Shown piece after piece: positions 24,825-36,453 of a DNA stretch of 64,000 nucleotides. The DNA is from Lacinutrix jangbogonensis. GTDB lineage: Bacteria; Bacteroidota; Bacteroidia; Flavobacteriales; Flavobacteriaceae. The stretch covers positions 1 to 64,000 of the forward strand of contig NZ_JSWF01000016.1 in NCBI RefSeq assembly GCF_000797445.1, in the 5' to 3' direction. Position 1 is the first letter of the stretch; every line of letters starts with the position of its first letter. The position numbers and the translations under genes were made by a program. The notes beneath the pieces were generated by a model. The model ran no database searches. It saw only the letters and a program-made list of their open reading frames with translations, and had not been told where the DNA came from.

Positions 24825-25709
24825 GTGTTAATAAAAGATTTAGAGAATATATTTCATGAAGTATTAGATGCTGTCTATGGTAAAGAAGAGGTGTCTAGTT
24901 TTTTCTTTTTGTGCACAGATGCCTTCTATAATATTTCACGTTTTGAATTAGCACTAAATAGAGATTTGGCGATTACTAAAGCAGAGCAACAAGTTGTTTT
25001 TGATGCTTTAGAAGCCTTAAAAAACGAAAAACCCATTCAATACATTTTAGGCGAAACCGAATTTTATGGTTTGCCTTTTAAAGTAAATGAAAATACATTA
25101 ATTCCAAGACCGGAAACGGAGGAACTGGTGCAATTAATAATTGATTGCCATTCAGAACGAAGTGATGAATCTCCACTTTCATTATTAGACATTGGCACAG
25201 GAAGTGGTTGTATTGCTATTTCATTGGCTAAAAATATTAAAAACGTACAAGTTTATGCTATGGATGTTTCCGCGAAAGCGATAGAAAAAGCAAAAGAAAA
25301 TACAGTTTTAAATGACGCTGAAGTTGCTTTTGTAGAGGGCAGTATTTTAGAAGAAACACAATGGAATTTGTTGTTTGAAGATTTAAAATTTGACATCATC
25401 GTATCCAATCCGCCTTACGTTAGAAATCTTGAAAAAACCGAAATACAAAATAACGTATTAAACAACGAGCCACATTTGGCCTTGTTTGTAGAAGATGATA
25501 ACCCGTTAATTTTCTATAGAGCAATTACTAAATTCGCGAGAGAGAAACTGAAGGAAAACGGGCAATTATTCTTCGAAATCAACGAGTATTTAGGTCAGGA
25601 AACTAAAGCGCTAGTGGAGAGTTTAGAATTTAAAAGTGTAGAAATAATAAAAGATATGTTCGGTAAAGATAGAATGTTAAAAGCTGTTTTTGTAAAAAGT
25701 AAAAAGTGA
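24825..25709 (+). CDS. prmC: Release factor glutamine methyltransferase
   Basis: Methylates the GGQ glutamine of peptide-chain release factors. 294 residues from a GTG start (24825), which yields the family N-terminus LIKDLENIFHEVLDAVYGKE. Seen: the helical N-domain, IPRPETEELV, the SAM motif LDIGTGSGC (about 121-129) and the catalytic NPPY (196-199). Between LVQLIID and the SAM motif are about 12 extra residues, CHSERSDESPLS (108-119), encoded by a dispersed flavobacterial repeat that inserted in frame. The surface loop probably tolerates it. Confidence 0.94.
   Translation: MLIKDLENIFHEVLDAVYGKEEVSSFFFLCTDAFYNISRFELALNRDLAITKAEQQVVFDALEALKNEKPIQYILGETEFYGLPFKVNENTLIPRPETEELVQLIIDCHSERSDESPLSLLDIGTGSGCIAISLAKNIKNVQVYAMDVSAKAIEKAKENTVLNDAEVAFVEGSILEETQWNLLFEDLKFDIIVSNPPYVRNLEKTEIQNNVLNNEPHLALFVEDDNPLIFYRAITKFAREKLKENGQLFFEINEYLGQETKALVESLEFKSVEIIKDMFGKDRMLKAVFVKSKK
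25146..25181 (+). repeat. Dispersed repeat inserted in frame in prmC
   Basis: The core CATTCAGAACGAAGTGATGA followed by ATCTC resembles a repeat I remember as scattered between genes in Bacteroidota (TGTCATTC, GAGCGAAG, GAATCTC type). Here it is inside a gene, in frame, and codes CHSERSDESPLS. Identification is by recall; other copies would need a genome search. Confidence 0.6.
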
Positions 25710-25757
25710 AGAGTGAAAAAAGAATTGAGTAAATTGGAATTTAAAAATTGAAATTTG

Positions 25758-26339
25758 ATGAAAAGTATAGCAGTATTCTGTGGCTCAAGCATGGGAAATG
25801 ATAACACAATAATTACAGAAGCTTACGCTTTAGGTAAAACTTTAGCACAACAAAATATTACTTTAGTTTATGGTGCAGCTAAAATTGGTATTATGGGAAC
25901 AGTAGCCAATGGTTCACTCGAAAATAATGGAAAAGTAATTGGAATAATACCAGGTTTTTTAAAGACGAAAGAAATTGTTAGTGAGGACTTAACAGAGTTA
26001 ATTGTAACCAATAATATGCACGATCGTAAAGTAATAATGTACGAGAAAAGCGATGGTTTTATAATAATCCCAGGAGGTTTTGGCACAATGGATGAGTTTT
26101 TCGAGATTACAACTTGGGGACAATTAGGTTTGCATACCAAGCCTATTGGTGTTTTAAATACGAGTGGATATTACAACGCGCTAATGGCACAATGTAAAAC
26201 AATGGTTGACAAAGGTTTTTTAAAACAAGAAAACTTAGATGCTGTTGTTGTGGATGAAACTATTGATGGTCTACTTGAAAAAATGAATAATTTTGTACCA
26301 CTGCCTGCGCCAAAATGGCTAGATGTTTCAAAACTATAG
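25758..26339 (+). CDS. LOG-family protein (TIGR00730 Rossmann fold)
   Basis: 193 residues from the ATG at 25758 (a TTG one codon earlier is less likely). The LOG signature PGGFGTMDEFFE (about 98-109) and the N-terminal IAVFCGSSMGN are complete. Plant and some bacterial members release cytokinin bases from nucleoside monophosphates; others are general nucleotide phosphoribohydrolases. Which applies here is unknown. The preceding gap is A-rich with GTAAAAAGTGAAGAGTG-like repeats. It is followed after 3 bases by a lipoprotein gene, probably in one transcript. Confidence 0.92.
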   Translation: MKSIAVFCGSSMGNDNTIITEAYALGKTLAQQNITLVYGAAKIGIMGTVANGSLENNGKVIGIIPGFLKTKEIVSEDLTELIVTNNMHDRKVIMYEKSDGFIIIPGGFGTMDEFFEITTWGQLGLHTKPIGVLNTSGYYNALMAQCKTMVDKGFLKQENLDAVVVDETIDGLLEKMNNFVPLPAPKWLDVSKL

Positions 26340-26342
26340 GTT

Positions 26343-29802
<3,460 letters not shown>

Positions 29803-29889
29803 TTGTAGTTAAAATTGTTACCGTTTAACTAATTTATTTGCGAGTTCATTTTTGAAGTTGTTTATTTGATCAACCGTTACTGTTTTTTA

Positions 29890-30627
29890 ATGCCTAGACC
29901 AACTTGGTTTGTTTTTACAGCTATCACTCTATTTTTATTAGTGATAACACTAGATGTTTTTGAGTTTGACTTGATATCCTCAACTTTAGAATTAGCATTA
30001 GTGCCGGTTGTTACTGTGTTATACTTGCTTTTAGTTAAAAACAGAAGTAAATGTCTTTCAATCTTCTTTATTCTTTATTCGATAACAGATATTATTAATA
30101 TTTTAGATTTTAATGCCATTTCAGATTGGGCTTATTTTGTGTGCAACACGCTTTATATTGGTGCGTACTTCTTTTTAATGTTGTATATTATTAAGAGTTT
30201 GAGTTTTAAATTAGTTTTTAAAAATTTCCTATTAGATTTTGTTGTATTAATTTTAATTGACCTTTATATGGTTTATGTCTTAATAAGTATGATAAAACCT
30301 CTTGATTTTGAGTCTAATCAACTTGTGTCTATGCAGTTAATAGAGTTGGTTTATAATTTAATTATAATAATAGTCTTGTCTTTATCTTTTTTGAACTTTG
30401 TTCAAAATGCAGTTAAAAAATACTTTTTACTATTTGTGTCTTGTGTCTTAATTACGTTTTCAGAATTAATGTTAATAGGTTACTATTATATTGTAGAAGA
30501 TATTAGAATAAGTTATGCGTCTAGCTTCTTATTTATTTGTGGAATTATTATGTTGTTATTTCACACATTTATAGTTGATAAAGTTAAGACAGAGCATATT
30601 GTTAGTCCTATTTCTCCGAAAACCTAG
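29890..30627 (+). CDS. Polytopic membrane protein of unknown function
   Basis: 245 residues from the ATG at 29890; an earlier TTG adds eight non-family-like residues. About eight hydrophobic helices are visible, for example WFVFTAITLFLLVITLDVF, FFLMLYIIKSLSF, LLDFVVLILIDLYMVYVLI and LIIIIVLSLSFLNFV. Charged residues are few and short loops dominate. I recognise no family; it might belong to a small flavobacterial membrane-protein family. It follows ligA by about 90 bases and precedes convergent 5'-nucleotidase genes. The dyad at 30627-30665 may end its transcript. Confidence 0.6.
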   Translation: MPRPTWFVFTAITLFLLVITLDVFEFDLISSTLELALVPVVTVLYLLLVKNRSKCLSIFFILYSITDIINILDFNAISDWAYFVCNTLYIGAYFFLMLYIIKSLSFKLVFKNFLLDFVVLILIDLYMVYVLISMIKPLDFESNQLVSMQLIELVYNLIIIIVLSLSFLNFVQNAVKKYFLLFVSCVLITFSELMLIGYYYIVEDIRISYASSFLFICGIIMLLFHTFIVDKVKTEHIVSPISPKT

Positions 30628-30665
30628 TGTTTAACGATTGCGTGTTAAAACGTATTCGTAAACAC
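30627..30665. terminator. Possible hairpin between convergent genes
   Basis: GTGTTTA-CGA (30627-30637, one bulged A) can pair with TCGTAAACAC (30656-30665). There is no T-run, so termination activity is uncertain. It lies between a plus-strand membrane-protein gene and the minus-strand nucleotidase gene. Confidence 0.4.
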
Positions 30666-30716
30666 TAATATCTTCTGTGTAGTAGAGTTGAAAAGCAAGA
30701 AATACTCAGTTGGTTA

Positions 30717-31634
30717 TTATACTATAATAGAAGTGCCATCTGCAGTTTTGTTATTTTCTGAATCAAAATAGAAATCAATTTTACCTAAATTAATACCATA
30801 ACAACCCACTTGGTTTACTAATACATTTTTGCCTTCGTTATTTTGGGCAACAGTTGGTTTTGGTAAAAAAGTATGTGTGTGTCCTCCAATTATTAAATCG
30901 ATATTTTTAGTAGATTTTGCTAATACAAGATCGGATACTCTGTCTGGGTTTTTTGAATAATGATAACCTAAATGCGATAAGCATATGATAAGGTCACATT
31001 GTTCATCTTCTTTAAGAATTCTGGACATATCTGTGGCAATCTCTATAGGATCGAGATAGTCTGTTTCTTTGTACATTTTTTTGCCTACTAGGCCTTCTAA
31101 TTTAATGCCAAGGCCAAAAACACCAATTTTCAAACCTTCCTTTATAAACACATGATAAGGTTTTACTTGAGTATCCATTACTGTGTTTTTAAAATCGTAA
31201 TTAGCAGATAGGAACTTAAAACTTGCATGAGGTAACTGTGCATATAAACCATCGATACCATTATCAAAATCATGATTACCAATGGTAGCAGCATCGTATT
31301 TCATTTTAGACATGAGTTTAAATTCTAGTTCTCCACCATAATAATTAAAGTATGGTGTACCTTGAAAAATATCACCTGCATCTAGTAGTAAAGTATTTGG
31401 GTTTTCGTTTCTAATAGCTTCAACTAAAGTGGCCCGTCTTGCAACACCACCTTGATTAGCGTTTCTAGCATCGTCTGGTCCAAAAGCATCGATATGACTA
31501 TGCACATCGTTTGTATGTAGAATGGTTATTTTTTTAGTTTTCACATTTGCATTACACGATTGAAATCCAAATCCGCCAAGAGTTACCAATGCTATTCCAG
31601 CTGTCGATTGTTGTATAAATGTTTTTCTTTTCAT
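30717..31634 (-). CDS. 5'-nucleotidase catalytic (metallophosphatase) subunit
   Basis: 305 residues corresponding to the N-terminal catalytic half of UshA-type 5'-nucleotidases. All metal-site motifs are present: ILHTNDVHSHID (about 39-50), LLDAGDIFQGTP, IGNHDFDNG and IGGHTHTFLPKP. The N-terminus KRKTFIQQSTAGIALVTLGG, followed by a Cys, looks like a twin-arginine-type signal with Arg-Lys, possibly also a lipoprotein. It hydrolyses nucleotides outside the inner membrane. The C-terminal substrate-binding domain is a separate gene just upstream (31685-32446), 50 bases away. Confidence 0.9.
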   Translation of the reverse strand: MKRKTFIQQSTAGIALVTLGGFGFQSCNANVKTKKITILHTNDVHSHIDAFGPDDARNANQGGVARRATLVEAIRNENPNTLLLDAGDIFQGTPYFNYYGGELEFKLMSKMKYDAATIGNHDFDNGIDGLYAQLPHASFKFLSANYDFKNTVMDTQVKPYHVFIKEGLKIGVFGLGIKLEGLVGKKMYKETDYLDPIEIATDMSRILKEDEQCDLIICLSHLGYHYSKNPDRVSDLVLAKSTKNIDLIIGGHTHTFLPKPTVAQNNEGKNVLVNQVGCYGINLGKIDFYFDSENNKTADGTSIIV

Positions 31635-31684
31635 ATTTATTTTTTCACGATTTATGCCGAATTTATTTCAGCAAAGCGGTACTC

Positions 31685-32446
31685 TTATTTGGTTTGGGTA
31701 AATCGGTTATCAATCTTAGGGTTTATGGTGTCTACTTTTTTAAAGTAGTCAATCATAGCATTTCTAATTTTATAATCTAAATAGTAAACAGAATCGTTAG
31801 GTTTAAAAAAGCGCATTCTGTCTCCACCATTATAGAGATAATCGTTAGTAGCTAAATAATACGTTTTATCTTTTATTATAGGTTTTCCTTGAATTAAAGC
31901 TTCAGATATTTTATAATTTTTATCTAAAGTAAGAGTAATGCCTTCTATTGGGTGTGCTCGTTTCGCATAACTTAAATACGTCATCATACTGTCCATTTGT
32001 TGACCTTTTAAAGCCACAACAACAATACTGTTTTCAAAAGGCATCACTTGAAAAGCAGTTTCTGTAGTAATATTTCCTTTGGAAATTATCGAACGAATGC
32101 CACCATGGTTTAACAATACAGCATCAATATTTTTATTTGTTCTTTTGTTAAATATATAATTACCTTCTTTAAACACGATTTCTGCCATTAAATTACCAAT
32201 TGCCGTGTTTAAATGGCCATCTCTTTTACTGTAAGTTTCAGGAGCATAAGAAAGGACAGTATTCATGTCTTCTTCTAAACGTGTTCTATAAGGTGCAATT
32301 ATGGAATCGAAATCTTGATCTATTTTAAGGCTGTCTTTTATGCCAATCTGTTTACCTTCAATTTTAGAAAGTACCATTGGTTTTTGTTTGCAAGCACAAA
32401 TGAAAATAAGGAGGCAAATTGTAATTATTAAGCGGTGTTTTTTCAT
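31685..32446 (-). CDS. 5'-nucleotidase C-terminal domain lipoprotein
   Basis: 253 residues with a lipoprotein signal (HRLIITICLLIFICAC, Cys19). It matches only the substrate-binding C-domain of UshA-like enzymes: KRDGHLNTAIGNLMAEIVF, LLNHGGIRSIISKGNIT, QVMPFENSIVVVALKG and ATNDYLYNGGDRM. It lacks the metal site, which lies in the next gene. The pair is most simply a two-subunit enzyme. Gene order (C-domain first) is the reverse of the domain order in single-chain enzymes. Confidence 0.88.
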   Translation of the reverse strand: MKKHRLIITICLLIFICACKQKPMVLSKIEGKQIGIKDSLKIDQDFDSIIAPYRTRLEEDMNTVLSYAPETYSKRDGHLNTAIGNLMAEIVFKEGNYIFNKRTNKNIDAVLLNHGGIRSIISKGNITTETAFQVMPFENSIVVVALKGQQMDSMMTYLSYAKRAHPIEGITLTLDKNYKISEALIQGKPIIKDKTYYLATNDYLYNGGDRMRFFKPNDSVYYLDYKIRNAMIDYFKKVDTINPKIDNRFTQTK

Positions 32447-32490
32447 AAGTAATACTTAGAAATTTAAGTCAAGATTAAGTTAGGTTTTGC

Positions 32491-32498
32491 TACTTTTG
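32491..32498 (+). promoter_or_regulatory. -7 element before the DUF6913-like gene
   Basis: TACTTTTG matches TAnnTTTG; the ATG is 19 bases further on, giving a short leader of about 14 nt. No clear TTG at the expected distance. Confidence 0.45.
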
Positions 32499-32516
32499 TA
32501 GAAAGCCTAAATATAA

Positions 32517-33035
32517 ATGATTTTAAAAGGATTTATAGAAAATTCTAATAAAAAGTATATTAATTCTCAGTTAAAAAAAAGAATAGTTCCAAATTCCAAT
32601 ACTAAAGTAAAGTATATAGGAGTTATTTTTAATGCCGATGAAATAATAAATAAGCTAGACTTTAAAGTTTTAGCAGAAGTTTTAAATATAATTGAAGATA
32701 ATATTAAAATTATAGCGTTTAAAACTAAAGTGAAAGACGAAGAACACGTTTTTAATCCTACATTTAGTTTAAAGCATTTAGGACGAAAAGGCGCAATTAA
32801 AGATAAGGTATTACAACAGTTTTTAAATACTGAATTCGATGTTCTAATTAGTTATTATAAGCAAGATTTTACGCCTTTGAAGGTGTTAACGGTTACATCA
32901 AAAGCAAAATTTAAAGTAGGAGTTTTGGAAGCAGATGAACGTCTTAACGATTTAATAATTAAGACCAGAATAGATGATTTTATAACCTTTACTTCAGAAT
33001 TAAAAAAATATCTAAATATTCTAAATAAAATTTAA
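32517..33035 (+). CDS. Conserved hypothetical protein upstream of dapA
   Basis: 172 residues, soluble, alpha/beta in character, rich in Lys. Two stretches stand out: KVKYIGVIFNADEIINKL and FDVLISYYKQDFTPLKVLTV, then SKAKFKVGVLEADERLNDLI. I believe it corresponds to the DUF6913 family often found beside dapA in Flavobacteriaceae, but this is recall, not comparison. The function is unknown. It ends 3 bases before dapA, so the two are co-transcribed; a role linked to lysine or cell-wall supply, or mere proximity, are both possible. Confidence 0.65.
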   Translation: MILKGFIENSNKKYINSQLKKRIVPNSNTKVKYIGVIFNADEIINKLDFKVLAEVLNIIEDNIKIIAFKTKVKDEEHVFNPTFSLKHLGRKGAIKDKVLQQFLNTEFDVLISYYKQDFTPLKVLTVTSKAKFKVGVLEADERLNDLIIKTRIDDFITFTSELKKYLNILNKI

Positions 33036-33038
33036 ATA

Positions 33039-33923
33039 ATGAAAAACCCTTTTTTAGGAACAGGAATCGCTATTGTAACACCATTTACTATTGAAGGAAA
33101 TGTAGATCATAAAGCCTTAACTAGCATCGTAGAATTCAATATAAATAATGGTATAGATTATATTGTAATTTCTGGAACAACAGGAGAGAGCGTAACGATT
33201 ACAAAACAAGAAAAGCAAGACATTATAGCAACCATAATTAAAGCTAATAATGAAAGATTACCATTAGTTTTGGGAATAGGTGGTAATAATACCGCTGAGG
33301 TACTACATGAGATTCAAACGACAGATTTATCTAAATTTGCTGGAATTTTATCTGTATCTCCATATTATAGTAAACCAACACAAGAAGGGATTTATCAACA
33401 TTTTAAAGCTGTTTCTCAAAGCTGTCCAGTGGCTATTATATTGTATAATGTACCGGGTAGAACGGCATCTAATATGTCGCCAGAAACAACGTTAAGGTTA
33501 GCAAAGGACTTTGAAAATATTGTAGCAGTAAAAGAAGCAGGGAATAATGTAGCACAATATTTAAACTTACTAAAAGATAAACCAGACGGTTTTGGTGTCA
33601 TTTCTGGAGACGATGATTTAGCCCTTACGGTGGCATTAGCGGGAGGAGATGGTGTAATTTCTGTAATTGGTCAAGCATTACCAAAAACATTTTCAAAAAT
33701 GATTGCACTAGGTCTGGCAGGAGAAGCAAAGCAAGCGTATAAACTTCATTTTGAATTCATGGAGATTACAAGTCTTATCTTTTCTGAAAATAATCCTGCA
33801 GGAATTAAAGCCGTTTTACAGGCTTTAGACTTATGTAATGATACTGTGCGTTTGCCACTTGTTGTGGCATCAGATGATTTAAAACAAAAAATTAATAAAT
33901 ATTTAGCTCAGTTTAATAGTTAA
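33039..33923 (+). CDS. dapA: 4-hydroxy-tetrahydrodipicolinate synthase
   Basis: Condenses pyruvate with aspartate semialdehyde, the first committed step towards diaminopimelate and lysine. 294 residues, TIM barrel. Schiff-base lysine is Lys165 in VAVKEAG; SGTTGES and LYNVPGRTASNM supply the other active-site residues, including the Tyr. Second gene of an operon after the DUF6913-like gene. Works in the same pathway as dapF (11807). Confidence 0.97.
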   Translation: MKNPFLGTGIAIVTPFTIEGNVDHKALTSIVEFNINNGIDYIVISGTTGESVTITKQEKQDIIATIIKANNERLPLVLGIGGNNTAEVLHEIQTTDLSKFAGILSVSPYYSKPTQEGIYQHFKAVSQSCPVAIILYNVPGRTASNMSPETTLRLAKDFENIVAVKEAGNNVAQYLNLLKDKPDGFGVISGDDDLALTVALAGGDGVISVIGQALPKTFSKMIALGLAGEAKQAYKLHFEFMEITSLIFSENNPAGIKAVLQALDLCNDTVRLPLVVASDDLKQKINKYLAQFNS

Positions 33924-34006
33924 ATATTACTTAAAGCACGTGATAGCTTAATTTCAACTCTTATTTTAGCAGTGAAATTATATTTTTAAAATCCATATAA
34001 ATAGCG

Positions 34007-34014
34007 TATTTTTG
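34007..34014 (+). promoter_or_regulatory. -7 element of the bamD operon
   Basis: TATTTTTG matches the -7 consensus and is followed by a 75-base leader before the bamD ATG at 34090. No TTG is seen at the right distance. The leader contains a short potential ATG at 34039 that opens no long frame. Confidence 0.45.
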
Positions 34015-34089
34015 CATCTTGTTTAAAAATCTTTGAGATGAATAATAGCAAATTTCATTTTATAAACAAAAAAACTATAAAAATAACTG

Positions 34090-34890
34090 ATGAAAAACAG
34101 CTTTTACATACTAATATTAGTACTCGCGTTTAGCTCTTGTAGCGAATATCAAAAGGCCTTAAAATCTGAAAATATTGCAACAAAATATAGAGTAGGAGAA
34201 GACCTTTATAATGCTGGGAAATTCTCTAAAGCAAATCGCTTATTCGAGCAAGCTATACCTCAGTATAGAGGGAAACCTCAAGCCGAAAGATTAATGTTCT
34301 TAAATGCAGATGCTTCGTACCAAATGGAGAATTATTTTGTTTCTGGTTATCATTTCGAGCGTTTCGTTTCTGCTTATCCAAAAAGTACTAAAAAAGAAGA
34401 AGCGCTTTTTAAAGCGGCAAAAAGTTATTATCAATTGTCTCCCGTGTATTCAAAAGATCAAGGAGATACAAATACTGCTTTAGAAAAATTGCAGGAATAT
34501 ATTAATGTCTATCCAGAATCTAAAAACGCAACAGAAGCAAATGCTTTAGTTAAAGAGTTAAGCGTTAAATTAGAGAAAAAGGCATTTGAAATAGCAAAAC
34601 AGTATAATAGAATTTCAGATTTTAAGGCTTCTATTTCTTCTATAGATCACTTTATTATCGATTTTCCTGGTACAGCGTTTCGTGAGGAAGCTTTGTATAT
34701 AAAATTCGATTCAGAATATCAATTAGCTTCTAGAAGTGTAGAATATAAAAAGAAAGCACGTTTAGAGGCTGCAGTAAAATTCTATAACGCTTTTAAAAAA
34801 GTAAATCCCAATTCTGAATTTTTAGAAGATGCAACTACCAAGTACGAAAATACTTTAGAACAATTAAAAAAGTACAATACAAAAAGTTAA
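34090..34890 (+). CDS. bamD: Outer-membrane assembly lipoprotein BamD
   Basis: Essential lipoprotein of the BAM complex that inserts beta-barrels into the outer membrane. 266 residues: lipoprotein signal (FYILILVLAFSSC, Cys15), then five TPR-like helical repeats, for example AGKFSKANRLFEQAIPQYRG, YFVSGYHFERFVSAYPKSTK and TALEKLQEYINVYPESKNA. Followed 10 bases later by rpoZ and then coaBC, an order conserved in this family. Confidence 0.93.
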   Translation: MKNSFYILILVLAFSSCSEYQKALKSENIATKYRVGEDLYNAGKFSKANRLFEQAIPQYRGKPQAERLMFLNADASYQMENYFVSGYHFERFVSAYPKSTKKEEALFKAAKSYYQLSPVYSKDQGDTNTALEKLQEYINVYPESKNATEANALVKELSVKLEKKAFEIAKQYNRISDFKASISSIDHFIIDFPGTAFREEALYIKFDSEYQLASRSVEYKKKARLEAAVKFYNAFKKVNPNSEFLEDATTKYENTLEQLKKYNTKS

Positions 34891-34900
34891 TATAACAACT

Positions 34901-35236
34901 ATGGATTTAAAAAAAATCGATGCTCCTTTAAGTACAACAACTTACAATAGAAATGAAGTTGATGCACCAACAGAAAACATTTACGAAGCAATTTCAATAA
35001 TTGCAAAAAGAGCAGAGCAAATTAATTCTGAAATTAAAAAAGAATTAATTGAAAAGTTGGAAGAATTTGCAACTTATAACGATTCTTTAGAGGAAATCTT
35101 TGAAAACAAAGAACAAATTGAAGTCTCTAAATTTTACGAAAAATTACCTAAGCCACATGCTTTAGCAGTTAAAGAATGGTTAGACGGTAAAGTGTACCAC
35201 AGAAACACAGAAGAAGAAGAAGAAAACCAAGACTAA
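34901..35236 (+). CDS. rpoZ: RNA polymerase omega subunit
   Basis: Small subunit that aids RNA polymerase assembly. 111 residues. The diagnostic segment is NIYEAISIIAKRAEQINSEI (about 26-45), followed by a helical LIEKLEEFA stretch and an acidic tail (NTEEEEENQD). The Bacteroidota version is divergent from E. coli omega, so the call rests on this motif and on the conserved bamD-rpoZ-coaBC order. 5 bases separate it from coaBC. Confidence 0.88.
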   Translation: MDLKKIDAPLSTTTYNRNEVDAPTENIYEAISIIAKRAEQINSEIKKELIEKLEEFATYNDSLEEIFENKEQIEVSKFYEKLPKPHALAVKEWLDGKVYHRNTEEEEENQD

Positions 35237-35241
35237 CTACT

Positions 35242-36453
35242 ATGTCTATATTAAGTGGCAAAAATATACTTTTAGGCATTAGTGCTGGTATTGCTGCTTA
35301 TAAAACAGCTACATTAGTAAGAACTCTTATAAAAGCAGGTGCCAACGTGAAAGTTGTAATGACACCTGCTTCTAAAGACTTTGTAACACCACTTACGCTG
35401 TCTACACTATCTAAAAATCCTGTGCATTCTTCCTTTTATAATGAAGATGATAAAAATGCAGAATGGAACAATCATGTTGAATTAGGGCTTTGGGCAGACT
35501 ATTTTTTGGTCGCTCCAGCAACAGCAAACACCTTGTCTAAAATGGCAAATGGAACTTGCGATAATTTGTTGTTAGCAACATATTTGTCGGCAAAATGTCC
35601 TGTGTATTTTGCGCCTGCAATGGATTTAGATATGTACAAGCATCCCTCAACAAAAAACACATTTAAGACACTTAAGAGTTTTGGAAATGTAATAATTCCT
35701 GCTGCTTCTGGCGAGTTAGCGAGTGGATTAGTAGGCCAAGGTCGTCTAGCAGAACCAGTAGATATTGTAGCTTTTATGGAAGCCGATATTTTAAAAACCT
35801 TACCTTTAAAAGGCCAAAAAGTACTTATTACTGCAGGTCCAACTTATGAAGCTTTAGATCCTGTGCGATTTATTGGCAATCATTCTAGTGGTAAAATGGG
35901 TTTCGAAATTGCTAAAGCATCAGCTAATTTAGGAGCTGAGGTTATTTTAATTTCTGGACCAACACATCAAAAAGTATCCCATAATTTAATACATGTTATT
36001 CCTGTTGTTAGTGCACAAGACATGTACGATGCAGCGCACCAGTATTTTAATACTGTAGATGTTGCCATCCTTTCGGCAGCAGTTGCAGATTATAGACCAA
36101 AAGAAATTTCTCAAAGTAAAATAAAAAAGAAAGATACTACGTTAACATTAGAGTTAGAAAAAACTAAAGATATTTTAGCGTCTTTAGGAGCTATAAAAAC
36201 AAAACAACTTTTAGTAGGTTTTGCATTAGAAACAGATAATGAACTGGAATATGCAAAAGGCAAACTAAAAAAGAAGAATTTAGACTTAATTGTTTTAAAT
36301 TCGTTAAAAGATAAAGGAGCAGGTTTTAAAACAGATACCAATAAAGTTACTATTATCGATAATAAAAATAACGTTAACGCTTACGAGTTAAAGTCTAAAG
36401 CAGAAGTAGCTATAGATATATTAAACGTCATAAAACAAAAATTAAATGCGTAA
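35242..36453 (+). CDS. coaBC: Bifunctional phosphopantothenoylcysteine decarboxylase/synthetase
   Basis: Two consecutive coenzyme A steps: synthetase joins cysteine to phosphopantothenate, decarboxylase removes CO2. 403 residues. CoaC half (about 1-185): GKNILLGISAGIAAYKT, NHVELGLWADYFLVAPATAN with the catalytic His, and PAMDLDMYKHPST. CoaB half (about 190-403): KVLITAGPTYEALDPVRFIG, NHSSGKMG and SAAVADYRPKE. Overlaps the following DUF4835 gene by 8 bases. coaE, the last CoA step, is at 49454. Confidence 0.96.
   Translation: MSILSGKNILLGISAGIAAYKTATLVRTLIKAGANVKVVMTPASKDFVTPLTLSTLSKNPVHSSFYNEDDKNAEWNNHVELGLWADYFLVAPATANTLSKMANGTCDNLLLATYLSAKCPVYFAPAMDLDMYKHPSTKNTFKTLKSFGNVIIPAASGELASGLVGQGRLAEPVDIVAFMEADILKTLPLKGQKVLITAGPTYEALDPVRFIGNHSSGKMGFEIAKASANLGAEVILISGPTHQKVSHNLIHVIPVVSAQDMYDAAHQYFNTVDVAILSAAVADYRPKEISQSKIKKKDTTLTLELEKTKDILASLGAIKTKQLLVGFALETDNELEYAKGKLKKKNLDLIVLNSLKDKGAGFKTDTNKVTIIDNKNNVNAYELKSKAEVAIDILNVIKQKLNA

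Noticed and set aside
30717-32446. A frameshift splitting a single 5'-nucleotidase gene
   Set aside because: Each half has its own export signal and start, and the order is reversed relative to a fused enzyme, so they are two real genes.
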